From: Lumbricus terrestris | Taxonomy: Eukaryota > Annelida > Clitellata > Crassiclitellata > Lumbricidae | DNA: 64,000 nt | Direction: 5' to 3' | NCBI GenBank assembly: GCA_949752735.1 | Contig: OX457053.1 | Coordinates: forward strand, 1,160,584 to 1,224,583 | In this document: positions 53,364-64,000 of the stretch, one piece after another | Numbering within the stretch: position 1 is the stretch's first letter | How the letters are laid out: every line of letters starts with the position of its first letter | The notes under the pieces: model-generated | What the model was told of the DNA's origin: nothing | What the model saw: the letters and a program-made list of their open reading frames with translations, nothing else | Databases searched by the model: none | Made by a program: the position numbers and the translations under genes

Positions 53364-54845
53364 CTAGTTATGAGACAAAATAGCACACTTTTTATTCTTC
53401 TTCCCAGTGCTGACTTTAACATCTTTTATATCTCTATTGAAAAACCGAACTTTGTAAAAAATCATCAAATTGACGAAACTTGTCACAAGCTTAGCAGCAT
53501 CAATCTCCATGCATTCACTTGGTAATGGAACTGTGTTTGTTACAGCATCCACTACGTTATGTCGAATATCAGACAAGTTGCACGCATTTTTTAAGTTAAA
53601 CAGCTTCAAAAACACAGCATTGCATTGACAAATAAATGAATAGAATAGGGCCGATGGCACGTACAACGAATGAAAGACTCGTGCATCATTACACTTGTAA
53701 GCCTTGAATGACAAGAAAACTTTTCTGTCATCATTGCACTCGTTGCTTGAATCACAAAATGCAGCTTTACATGCGTCACAATTGTGCCAGGTAAACAATT
53801 TTCTTAGCAAATATCCACAAACATACATCAGCGCATTTTGTTCGCACAAATCGCTAGGTTCTGGAAGGTCAGAAAATGAAAAATCAATAGAGCAACCGAC
53901 AGATTTCTGTGCCAATGTGCATGATGACACAGTGCTCAATTTAGACAATGTCACCAATAGCTGATCACCATCAGAAAAACAATTGCCACTACGACTCGGT
54001 TGCAAGAGACTGTTGAAGCAGGCCTTGCGATATGCGTTCTGAAACTGGTACGGGGTCGGATTGGCATTAAAGCCACCAGCCTGGCGAATAACACCAAAGA
54101 AGTTTTCCAGAGGATCCTGATTATAGTATAGTGACAACGCCAGCAACTTACACTCATCATTCCACCTTCTACCGCGAGGTAAAACACCACTGAGCTTAAG
54201 TTGAGCTGCAATGAAGCTGTATGCAGGACCGGTCACATGCTTGGATATCTCTGTCAGTAAGTCGTCCTTGGACAGTGCTGTCCTTGAAATTGAAGTGGCT
54301 GATAGCTTCACATTACTTCTGTGCAACCTGACACGGAATCTGTTTAGAGATCTTCGTAGTTTCTGTTTACGTGGCGAGGATCTGGTGCATAGCCCAGCTC
54401 TTTGCTTATGAAAGGATGGAACATGAGGAACAGACAAAGTAGAAGTACTAGCATCACTACCACAGGTCACATCACCAACACAGGTCACATCACCACCACA
54501 GGTTACATCACTGCCACAGGTCACGTTATTAACAATATTTGCATCACACAGAACACTTACACCGACATTAGAGCTTTCAAAGTCTGTCTGTCTTCGTTTT
54601 GTGGCTGGCTGGTAGGTTCTTGATGTTGGTGGTTTTCTTTTAAGCGTTCGCAGCGGTGGTGGATTTGGAACAGCGAATATTGTTGGTTCAGCATTCCACG
54701 TCAGCCGATTCTTGGACTCTCGGTTGTTGAACTGACTGTCCTCAAAATGTTCAGCGCAGAGGACGTAACCTTTGCTCAGGCGATCACATGACACATTTAT
54801 AAGATCTTGTCTCCTCGTATTCTGAACCCACTTTTTGCACCTGTC
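53364..54845 (-). pseudogene. Internally deleted THAP/P-element-like transposase gene (about 490 codons open)
   Basis: The frame begins inside the THAP DNA-binding domain: CKKWVQN, LCAEHFEDSQF and NAEPTIF match the C-terminal half of a THAP. An acceptor CTTGACAG precedes it, so the C2 zinc half belongs to a missing upstream exon. A Ser/Thr-rich linker and the segment SKHVTGPAYSFIAAQ...LLALSLYY follow, then a jump straight to DPLENFFGVIRQAGGFNANP, the C-terminal P-element/THAP9 motif. Compared with the intact paralogue at 55260-59963 (DHLELFFAVVRSRGGSNNNP), about 350 residues including the RNase H-like catalytic core are absent, yet the frame stays open to 53364. The first exon appears displaced by a LINE 3' end at 54862-54960. 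It could be a dead relic or a repressor-type derivative. Confidence 0.78.
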
Positions 54846-54861
54846 AAGTGTCAACAACATA

Positions 54862-54960
54862 AAAACACTTGATTATCGTAATTGTAATCTCCAAACTGGG
54901 TCGGTTGCCATAACATCAAAGGGGCGGAACAGCTACAAAGGCAGTCAAAACCACGGTAAA
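54862..54960 (-). mobile_element. CR1/L2-like LINE 3' end, internally shortened
   Basis: The minus strand reads TTGTAGCTGTTCCGCCCCTT, then TTATGGCAACCGACCCA, GTTTGGAGATTACAATTACG. This matches the end of the 39262-39478 and 48333-50250 elements. It abuts the truncated THAP gene. Confidence 0.65.
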
Positions 54961-55259
54961 CGCGCACACTGGATGCCCGTACTCCAAACACGGTTGACAA
55001 CGAATGCATTAAATTAGATCGCGGCGACCTAACGACAGGCCGTAGGGGTCACGTGGTTTCTGCTGAAGTATTTTGGCAGCCATTATAATGAGTATTTGAT
55101 GGTCTATTTTTAGCTCAACCAATCACAGCTCATGAAAGAACCACCAATCCCTGAAGAGAAACTATAGGAGGCCAGGCCAGGCTTCTTCGGTTTATAAAAC
55201 ATTCTGAAGTTTAAAAGCGATTATATAATCACAGTCGATTCAATTATTTTTTAAATAAT

Positions 55260-58200
55260 ATGGATATGCGTGGCGTGACGGCGCGTGACAGGTTGCGCAG
55301 TATACTGGTTGAAAAAATGCAGGAGGAAGTTGTTGCATCTTCTCAGGTTATTGTACTCCAGCGTGAATTCTGCGGACACTCGTTATTTTAGCCCGTTTAC
55401 TTTTTAAAAATACTTTTTTCATGTAATAAGTTGCGGTATGACAACTTCATTTTTCTTGAATAAACGAAGTAAGCTATATATTGCTATATATTGTTATCAA
55501 TCATTTAAATTTATGTAGCGCGCTAGACTCTACTCATAGTAGTTATATTTATTTATTGATGACAAAAACTAATGCACACACCGCTATCCTCATATAACTG
55601 CACTTCTGCATAAGATGTTCTCACAAAAACCGTCAGTCAATAGTCATTTACCTTAGCAATAAAAAAAACAGACAAGTTATTAAATGTTTGGCTCTTTGTG
55701 TGACGGATTTGTCAATTTTTTAACGTGCTGCAAATTTGTGGCTGCTGTAATTCCTTTAGTTGCTTTATGAATAGAACTCGCATTGATGAAAAGTAATAAT
55801 GCTGCATTGGGTAAATAATTAGAATGTTAAAAGGATGCATTACCAATTTCGCATTATAACAACTTGATAGCATTCCATAAATCACTTGTCAAGGCCATGT
55901 AGTTAACTCACCGTTTGCCTTTCCCTTTGCATGACTTCATCTTGTATCCTATCAAATCTGTGCCTGTCCCTGCAGATTCAGATATGCTGCTTGTCATTTT
56001 TGCAGGCAGGTACATCAGATGCTGGAGCAGACGATTTGGTGGAAACAAAAGTGAAAAGGAAACAGCACGGAGGGAGGAATTGCTCTGCACCTGGATGCAA
56101 AGTAATTTACGACGAACACTCCAAACAGCAAGGAATAACTTTTCATTAGTAAGTGATTTTGGGCTATGCTATAAAATGTCTATTTATAAAATGAGTCTAC
56201 AATTTCGACATATCGCTTGGTGTTTTGTTTTTAACTCGATCTATCGATTTTTGTTGGCAGTGTAGAAACCTCGAGATTGTGATTACGAATATTTACGTTT
56301 CTGCCTGTAACATCGTTGTACAGCTCTATATTCACTGTTTTGATCCTGACCTTTTCTGTGCACAGAAACTTGCGCTTGATTAACTGTTTCAATATGAGCA
56401 ATTGTATAACAATTGTATAATAATTGTTGTTGACTTTTATGGTAATTTATGAACTGAAAGTAAAGTTTGCATACTTTTTTATGTGACAGCTTTCCTTGGT
56501 CGAAACCAGATCTTGTGAAGAAATGGGAAGATGCTATGCACAGAACAGCATTTAAGGCAGCTGTACACTCATGCGTCTGTTCAAACCATTTCATCCCCGA
56601 TTCTTTTGATCGCACCGGATTCAGAGTTCGACTTAGAGCAGGTGAGTTCAGAGCATGTGTTATTCTTACATGAAATAATTAGACGATATAGGCATGTAAT
56701 CGTGGAACAGCGTAAAGTAAATTAAATGACGTGGATATATAATCTTGGAAACTAAGTTTACAGTGTAGAAACCTCGAGATTGTGATTACGCAGACAAAAG
56801 TAAAACATGATTTAACGAAAAGTGAAACATGATTGCATCAATTTTTAGCCCAAACAGACCTATAAATCTGAGTCAAGACTCATATATTTCAGTACTTAGT
56901 AAAAAGATAATTTATAATTTAAGAAAACTGACACAAAAGCTGTAGTAATTTAAGTAAAGTCCCCATTTTATAACATTTAGCATCACGTATTCTTGCGCTA
57001 TAAGAAGCCGAAGTTCAGAGGATTTAAACTCAGCTCTGACATAACAGATGTTGTCACCTCGTTTCAGCATCATTTCACATTTCTGACAAGGCATAACAAG
57101 AATGGTTTAATATGGTTTGTAAGTGTTGGCTTACACTGAAGTAGCATTGTAGGCCGTACATTACTTGTGAATGCCTAATATTACTTGTATACAGTGCTGA
57201 ACTAAAAGTTGTTTCTGATTGGTTTAAGGAGCTGTTCCGACGATTTTTGAGCAGCCTGGTCATATGCTGAATCCAATTCAACATCGGAAGCCACTTGCAG
57301 AAAGAAATGGTCATGAGTTGAGAGCAACAAAGATTTGCAAACCTACCACTTCATCAGCAGTTGAACATTCCTACTCACCAGTACTCGAACCTTCGTGTAT
57401 TCAACATCGGAAGCCACTTGCTGAAAGAAATAGTCGTGAGTTGACAGCACCAATGATTTGCAAACCTACCACTTCATCAGCAGTTGAACATTCCTACTCA
57501 CCAGTACTCGAACCTTTCTGTAAGCGTCTCAAGAAGTGTAATTCTGCTATTGGAACTAATGCTGTGTCTGTTGAATCAGAAGCAAAGAGTAACTTGACAA
57601 TTCCGCCATTTAAGTTGAGCGTATGTAACGGGCACAACTACTCTTTACCCAGTCCTAGAGTGCTTAAGCGTAAGTTAGGCACAATGGAGTCTGCACTTGC
57701 CCGTTACAAGCACAAAGTTAGAATACTTACGCAGAAAAATCGGCGACTTCAATTGAAAGTCAAATCCCTGCAGCAGCTACTAGGCAACTTGCACCAGAAG
57801 GACTTGATATCACAGCAAGCTGCAGATAATATTCAATCATCATTTTCATTGCCAACGTTACAGCTGATAGGTAGAATGCTAAAGGGTAAATCAAGACAAG
57901 GAGTTAAGTTTCCTGATGAGCTCAAAGCATTTGCATTAACACTGCAGTTCTATTCAGCGCGTGCATATAGTTATGTTCGTGAAGCATTTAATTTCTGCTT
58001 ACCCCATCCAAGAACTCTTTCTTCATGGTATTCATGTGTTAACGGGAACCCTGGGTTTCACAATGAAATATTTTTTGCAATTTCTGAACATATCAAAAAC
58101 AATGACAACATCAGAATGCCATGCGCGTTAATGATGGACGAAATTGCAATAAGGAAGCAACTTGACTTTGATAGATCAGCAGACAAATTTGTAGGTTATG

Positions 58201-59963
58201 TGGATATGGGAGTGCCTGTAATTGACTTGGCTGGGCTGCCAATTGCCAAAGAGGCACTTGTGTTTTTCCTTGTTTCTCTTACAGATCGTTGGAAAGTACC
58301 TGTTGCTTATTTTCTAATTGATGGACTTCACGGCAAAGAAAGGGCCAATTTGGTTCAATTGTGTATTGAGAAATTGTATTTTGCTGGTGTTTTGGTAATT
58401 TCTTTAACATTTGATGGCTGCAGTGCCAATTTTTCAATGTGTCGTGAATTGGGTGCTTCGTTTGATATTAATAACATGAAGCCGACATTTTTGCATCCTG
58501 TTGATCCGTCTAAGCAGGTTTGTTTAATTCTTGACCCTTGTCATATGCTTAAGCTCATGCGCAACACACTGGCTGAAAAGAGGATTCTGATTGACTCTGA
58601 TCAGCATGAGATAAAATGGCAATATATACAAGATTTACAAGTTCTGCAAAGCAAAGAGGGAGTCCGTGCAGCCAACAGATTGAGTGAACGCCACATTCAG
58701 TGGAGCCAACAAAAAATGAAAGTACGTTTAGCTGCGCAGACACTTAGTTCATCTGTTGCGGATAGCTTAGAATTCTGCCAGAAGGATCTATGCATCCCTA
58801 AATTTAAAGACTGCACAGCAACAGTGAAATTCATTCGCATAATTGATAGGTTATTTGATGTTATGAATAGTCGCAATCCTCTAGCAAAGGGTTACAAGTC
58901 ACCACTATTTAGACATAATGAATCTTATTGGCGACCATTTTTGCTGGAAGCCATCCAGTACTTGAAGGGATTGAAGTTGGCAGATGGACAGCCGTTGTGC
59001 TATAGTGTTCGTAAAACAGGTGCTGTTGGCTTTATTGTCTCGTCTGTAAGCATTATGCATTTGTTTGATTACACAGTTAAGGCCGAGTTACATCCACTAA
59101 GATATTTGCTGACGTACAAGTTAAGCCAGGATCATCTAGAGCTCTTTTTTGCAGTTGTTCGCAGTCGAGGTGGGTCAAACAACAACCCTTCAGCCTTACA
59201 CCTTAGAAATACTTGGAAGCGTCTCCTTACCCACCATGAGTTAAAAGACGTTGCAAGTGGCAACTGCATTCCCCAAGACAGCTCTACCTTGATGGCTATT
59301 TCATGTCGCATGAAGAAAGACGAGTTAGCTGCAAATGTGGACATAGAGACAATAATAAACCATAGACGATATGCATCCATTGACTTCTCAGATCATGCTG
59401 ATCATTCTGTGCAATCTACTGATATGCAAGAGATTCCTGGTCATTTATCACTGTCAAGATTTGTAGAAAATGTCGTTGCTTATATTGCTGGTTTTGTTGT
59501 CAGAACTCTGTTGAAGAAATTAAGTTGCATGGACTGTAAATTGGCTATGCTAAAAACAGACGAAAACAGCCATTATCCCAATGCTAACCTATTAATGCGA
59601 AAGGACCGAGGTGGCTTAGTTATCCCCGCTTCCGATGTGGTGACTGTGTGCAAAATCACTGAAATGCATGTACGCCAGAACACTGGTTCAAACCAAAAGC
59701 CCCTTAAAGGATGTGGCATAAATGGTATCATTGTGAGCAATGTACTTGCATTTCTGGTGGGTAGTTCTGTCTTTGAGAGTCTTTCAGATCATGACCTTTG
59801 CAATGAACCATTATCAAATCATCGTGTAAATCTAATGAGAAATATTGCCAATGACTATACGTTGATCAGACTTTTTCACCAATGTAAGACTGTGACACGC
59901 TTAGTGCAGGGGCAGAGCTGTAGGTCAGTACTAAGTAAAACAGTGATATTTAAAGGTCAGTAA
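55260..59963 (+). CDS. THAP9/P-element-like transposase, 4 exons, 1038 aa, apparently intact
   Basis: Exons: 55260-55346, 56006-56148, 56490-56641, 57229-59963, joined in phases 0, 2 and 1; the sum of 3117 nt is a multiple of three. Exon 2 has the first zinc pair of a THAP domain (NCSAPGCK, GITFH). Exon 3 has the rest (FPWSKPDLVKKW, CVCSNHF). Exon 4 opens with GAVPTIF, the conserved THAP end. Then come a tandem ~41-residue repeat (IQHRKPLAERN...VLEP), a coiled coil (LARYKHKVRILTQKNRRLQL), the P-element transposase core (MMDEIAIRKQL, LTFDGCSANFSMC, LDPCHMLKLMRN) and the C-terminal DHLELFFAVVRSRGGSNNNP. The Asp residues in MMDE and DGCSAN are plausible RNase H-like catalytic positions. No stop or frameshift was found. 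It may be an active transposase or a domesticated THAP9-like gene; the terminal repeats favour the former. Confidence 0.87.
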
Positions 59964-61385
59964 GTTGTTGCTGCATGTTATGGTAATTAATATCAATGTG
60001 ACTGTTAAGCATTCTATTCCAAGGTCAACGCTTCTTATTAAATTTATCATGCTGCTGTGTAAAAAAACATGAGTTTAGGAATTTTGTGAGTAAACTGTCA
60101 TTAAGCTGTTACTGCATGATATGGTAATTGGTCTCAATGTGACTGCAACGATTATTTTTTAATTTTTCTTACTTCTTGCTTGGTAGAAATGACTGACATT
60201 TGCAAAGGGCATTGATGCTTGAGGAATATATAATATTGTATCATATTATTTACCTACAATGTATCGTATTGTTAATTCAAAATAGCTTAATTATAATTAA
60301 TATAAAAGTGTAAATAGTTGTAAATTTTTTCAGTGCTGTTAATTTATCACATTGTATCATATTCTTTACGTATAGTGTATCGTATTATTCCTTCTGTATA
60401 TATTTTGAATTGATAATTTATTATGTGTTATCTTTAAAGATTGCAGTGAGTTGATAATTTTTTAAAAGTAAATAAATCGTAAAAGCAAATATTTAATGTC
60501 ACTATGAAGTTTTGCTTTGTTTCAACTTTGAAGGAATTGTTGTAACATTTGCAAAGAATACTAGTTTGGTTATTCATTTACTTACGATGTATCAGACTGT
60601 AGCTAACAAAATATTTAACTTTAGTATAAAACTGTAATTGGCTGTAACTTTTGGCATTGTCAATTTGTTACGTGTTAACTTTAAATTAAAAAATTACAGT
60701 GATGTCAGATGACTGAACATTTGTGTATTTGTTTATTTACAGTGTATCTCTTCACTGTAATGCAGAACTGTAATTATTTATTGAATTGGTAATTCATTAA
60801 GTGTTAACTTTAAAACAAAAAATTGCAGTAATAATGTAAGTTGATACATCTGTAATAAAACTTAATATGTAATGTCATCATATAGCGTGTAGATATTTTC
60901 TCAAATTTGCTGTAACAGAGCTCTGCTTCCAATACTGTTGCACTGTAATTTGATTCTCTTGTGCTAATAAATGAGAGGTTCAGTCTTCAAACAGGCTTAT
61001 TTGCTATTTTGAGGAGGAATTGGGTAGATTGCTTCAAAACTGTGGCCGTGTTCAACACACCCACAAACACACAGACTTACGAATAAATATAAGATTGCAA
61101 TTTGATATTAACATAAATTTATTATTATTATATTCGTTTAATTGGCAAAAAACCTGAGAGACAGGTATAAAAAGTAGTTCAACAAATGGAACACAATTAT
61201 AGGCTACCGAAAAATGCTTATGTTCATAAGAATTGAATCCATATAGAAAAATTACGTAAATAATAGCAAAAAGGGAATATTATAGGAGAATACTGCAGAT
61301 AAAAAAATAACACAAAAAATAACTAACGTAGAGGTGCGAAGAAGACTTCACAGCAAATAAGACATGGTAGAAACTATAATGAAAA
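59964..61385 (+). other. AT-rich 3' region of the P-like element
   Basis: No gene was recognised. A ~43-bp segment with GGTAATTNNTNTCAATGTGACTG recurs near 59970-60003 and 60112-60146, and GTATC(A/G)TATTNTTTAC-type repeats follow. It probably contains the transposase 3' UTR and internal transposon sequence. Confidence 0.5.
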
Positions 61386-61640
61386 GAAAAGGAAACTGAA
61401 ACTATTCGGACACATTCAAAGAATGAGTGATGATAGAAAAAAATAGAGCATAATGATGGGAATCATGGACGGATCGGGGAGAAGAGAAAGACCATGCAGA
61501 GAATGGTTGCAGGACATAGAAGAGCGGCGTGGGATGAATGCGCAGGAGCCGACACACCGGGCACAGGACAGAATCATGGAAGAGAGTAGTCAAGTGCGCA
61601 GTGGACACCTAGCTCATGGACAATAAAGAAGCTGAGATTA
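61386..61640 (+). mobile_element. LINE C-terminal fragment inserted in the P-like element
   Basis: The plus-strand reading gives KLKLFGHIQRMSDDRK, a stop, then CREWLQDIEERRGMNAQE and HRAQDRIMEESSQ. This is a decayed APE-type non-LTR polyprotein end. Confidence 0.7.
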
Positions 61641-62157
61641 GATCATTTGACATAATTAATGGGCATAGGTGGCTTCCTGTACAAGACACGTGAGATGCAG
61701 TGTTTGTCGTCTTTGACTAGTAATACAAAGTTGTGAGGGCGTGGTCTCAATTGGTAGGAACGAATCGAACGATCGACAATCATTATAGTTTATAAGGCAA
61801 ACGGACGACTTTACGGCAATAAATTACATTACATCATTAGAGAGTAAACCATATGGACATGTAATGTAACTTGGGCGCGATTAGTGACATTCTCGATTAA
61901 GTATGAATGGTGTAAATAAATTGGAAAGTGGAGATTAAGTTTAAAAAAATTATTTCTATGTTCCAGTGGTGAACGTAAATAACATAAATAACATGAATTG
62001 TTGATTGGTGGTTCTTTCATGGCGTGTGATTGGTTGAGCTAAAAATAGACCATCAAATACTCATTATTCTTATTTCCTGCTCTTTTTTCCACTGCTTCAA
62101 CGTCACCGGGCAGCTCAACAGAGGAAACTCTGTCTAGTAATATATATGAGGTCGTTG

Positions 62158-62984
62158 CCTAACGACGGCATCGCAACATGTATCCCAGCATACAAAGCGC
62201 TCATTAAGTAAGTAGCCGGGTCATTGCCTGCATCCAAGATAAGTAAGTAAGTAATCGAAATAAAGGGCTATGGTTATATATTCAGTACATTACAGTTTAA
62301 GAGTAAATAAACCAGCGCTTTGCGAAAGAAGTCTGCGCTTTCGAAGCTATAATTTAGCTGATGGACACGAACATTTTCGCTAGTATTATTTTGAACACTT
62401 AGGCAGAGGCGTATTTCTTCTGAGTATAAAACAAATGCACATACATTCATAATCATGATCTCATCGGAGTAGGCCACTCAAATTATTCAGGACAGTGTAG
62501 GCTTAAATATCCTCATGATGACTTCATCTCACTTTTGCACGTAATTTCTATCAACCTTTACTTTAGTGAACAGAATAGCATTAATTGTTGAATGCATCAC
62601 AGAACAGAGAAAACGCTACGCTATATCGGTTCTCTTACTACACTTAAGCAGGCCTACCTTGTTTCATCTTTCGGGAAGCGAAAAAACGATAAACATTTCT
62701 TTTTCACTCGGTTGTTTGCACACCCTATTGCTGCACAATGCTCTCCGCCAGACGTTCTCATTATTTTATTCAATTTTCACAAGCTTTCACATAGAGAAAC
62801 AGTAAAAATAAGTCACGCTCGTAACATTATTATCCATCATGGAAATATGGCGACGTGCATAGACTATACAACTTTTTAGAATTATTTCCGAATTACAGCA
62901 GAAACGTGGAGTTAGACTTCTGGCTACGCTTTATCTATTCTGTGGTAGTAGTAACTGTTTATTCTGTAACAGTCAACCAATAAC
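62158..62984. other. Flank right of the P-like element, no gene recognised
   Basis: No coding similarity is visible. It contains the inverse copy (62911-62951) of a 40-bp segment also found at 51583-51623. Confidence 0.5.
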
Positions 62985-63266
62985 CAAGGCCGTAGCTAGG
63001 GGGGTGTTTTGGGTATTTGTACACCCCCGAAATGGAAAATGTAAAAAATAAAAGAATGCTTTTACCAGCACATGATGTAAAAACCACAAAATAAAACCAT
63101 GAAAACACCCCCGAAATAAAAAATGTAAAAAAATTGAATCAATTGGTGACATTTCCTGAAGATTTCGGCCGGATGACTAAAAAAGTCATCAGTTTTTTCG
63201 GACGGGAAATTGGAGACATTTTTCTGAAGAAACACCCCCTGAAATCAAATCCTGGCTATGGCCTTG
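62985..63266. mobile_element. hAT-type MITE (CAAGGCCGTAGCTAGG ends), 282 bp
   Basis: Ends are CAAGGCCGTAGCTAGG and CCTGGCTATGGCCTTG. An exact 8-bp target duplication CCAATAAC lies at 62977-62984 and 63267-63274. The interior has repeated CACCCCCGAAAT modules. Confidence 0.88.
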
Positions 63267-63509
63267 CCAATAACCGTTTGTACAGAGCCTACAACAGTTC
63301 TGGAAATTCAAATGAAAAATTTCACTAATATTTTGAGTATCCTGAAACTTCACATAATTATCTTAATCACGAAAAAACGGGTATATTTTATTGATTTATG
63401 ATTATGCACGAGGCCAGATTGACAAATAATTATGTCTGCAAAGTAAACAATTGCCTGCGGAGATTATTTTAAAACATATTTTATGCTAGAGAAAATTGAA
63501 GTGGGGGCG

Positions 63510-63765
63510 CAGTGGCGTAGCGAGGAATTGATGATTGGGGGGTTATGACCTGGCCAGATGACCTTTCTGACACCAGCCCAACAGTATAATAGTAAATAAA
63601 AAGGGAATAATATAACAAAGAGAATAAAGTGAGAAAAACAATTGTTACTACAGGTAATTGTTTTGTTTTTCTTATTAAAGTGGATAAATAACCTTTTACA
63701 AAACTTCTTTCCTTGGCCAATGGGTGGGGGGGATTAACCTTCGAAACCCCTTGCCTACGCCACTG
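63510..63765. mobile_element. hAT-type MITE (CAGTGGCGTAGCGAGG ends), ~256 bp
   Basis: Ends are CAGTGGCGTAGCGAGG and GCCTACGCCACTG. GTGGGGGC/TGGGGGCG on both sides gives an 8-bp duplication with a one-base ambiguity in placing it. Confidence 0.8.
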
Positions 63766-63939
63766 GTGGGGGCGACATCTCTGTTTCAGAGTGAAACGGA
63801 TGTATGTATCATTTTCACGAGTTACCATTCATCTAGGCCTATTATAGATTCATTGCTCTGAACCTAAAAGTCATAGACGCGTAAATTGCAAATGTACCGC
63901 CTCGCCCCTTGCTCATTGTTCCAAGGTTTGTTGCTGTAT

Positions 63940-64000
63940 AACGACACTGCCATTGCAAAGAAGATTAGTGTCGCCCTTCTCCTTTATCCAGGCCTGGAAC
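63940..64000 (-). repeat. Third copy of the dispersed repeat, cut by the window end
   Basis: The reverse complement begins GTTCCAGGCCTGGATAAAGG and continues AGAAGGGCGACACTAAT, matching 6570-6612. Confidence 0.5.

Larger units (their letters stand above)
55036..62157 (+). mobile_element. Candidate complete THAP9/P-element-like DNA transposon (~7.1 kb)
   Basis: It encloses the full transposase gene. Subterminal inverted repeats of ~65 bp lie at 55085-55149 and 62003-62067, both containing GAGTATTTGATGGTCTATTT plus TTAGCTCAACCAATCACA and GAAAGAACCACCAATC, with a few mismatches. Outside them an 8-bp direct repeat CCTAACGA (55028-55035 and 62158-62165) fits the 8-bp target duplication of P elements. 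The outermost ends (CAGGCCG and CAACGAC) match poorly, so the exact termini are tentative. A LINE fragment is inserted at 61386-61640. Confidence 0.68.

Overview
The window is animal genomic DNA, probably from a marine invertebrate deuterostome such as an echinoderm or a relative. Support for this is intron-rich genes with GT/AG boundaries, tandem multi-C-type-lectin receptor genes, dense non-LTR retrotransposon, hAT and THAP/P-element remnants, and a very frequent palindrome TAGGCCTA. The species cannot be fixed from the sequence alone.

The main content is a tandem cluster of three paralogous receptor genes, all on the minus strand: gene 1 (2061-7342, 7 exons, 438 aa), gene 2 (9243-34892, 8 exons, 592 aa) and gene 3 (40492-50813, 7 exons, 388 aa). 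I assembled each exon by exon. The intron phases are the same at homologous sites (all phase 1, with phase 2 after the membrane exon), and each summed coding length is an exact multiple of three. Each protein has a signal peptide, two C-type-lectin-like domains (each split over two exons), one transmembrane helix and a cytoplasmic tail rich in tyrosine motifs. The ectodomains are clearly related but the three tails are not. Gene 1 has an ITIM-consensus, a YxN and a YxxM site; gene 2 has a long repetitive tail with an ITIM-consensus site; gene 3 has a short tail with two YxxL/V-like sites. The cluster looks like a family of innate immune-type signalling receptors whose ectodomain is kept while the signalling tail differs.

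The large introns of gene 2 are crowded. A second protein gene lies on the opposite strand in the last intron (13681-15938): a membrane-anchored Mab-21/nucleotidyltransferase-fold protein of the ITPRIP/cGAS-like superfamily. The same intron holds a 34-bp minisatellite inside inverted repeats and two copies of a ~0.9-kb TIR element. The next upstream intron carries an 11.3-kb LTR-retrotransposon array (LTR-internal-LTR-internal-LTR, 18562-29895), in the same orientation as the receptor gene and flanked by one 4-bp target duplication. Its internal region encodes gag-protease but has lost nearly all of reverse transcriptase and apparently integrase.

Between genes 2 and 3 (34.9-40.5 kb) there are only MITEs, LINE 3' ends and a long (TG)n. 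Gene 3 carries a 199-bp tandem duplication that copies a splice acceptor and part of an exon, and a CR1/L2-like LINE in its first intron. Right of 50.8 kb is mobile DNA: an internally deleted THAP transposase gene (53364-54845, minus) next to a full-length, apparently intact THAP9/P-element-like transposase gene (55260-59963, plus) within a candidate ~7.1-kb transposon. At least seven short hAT-type MITEs lie across the window, six of them with exact 8-bp target duplications. I saw no rRNA or functional tRNA gene and no CRISPR array.
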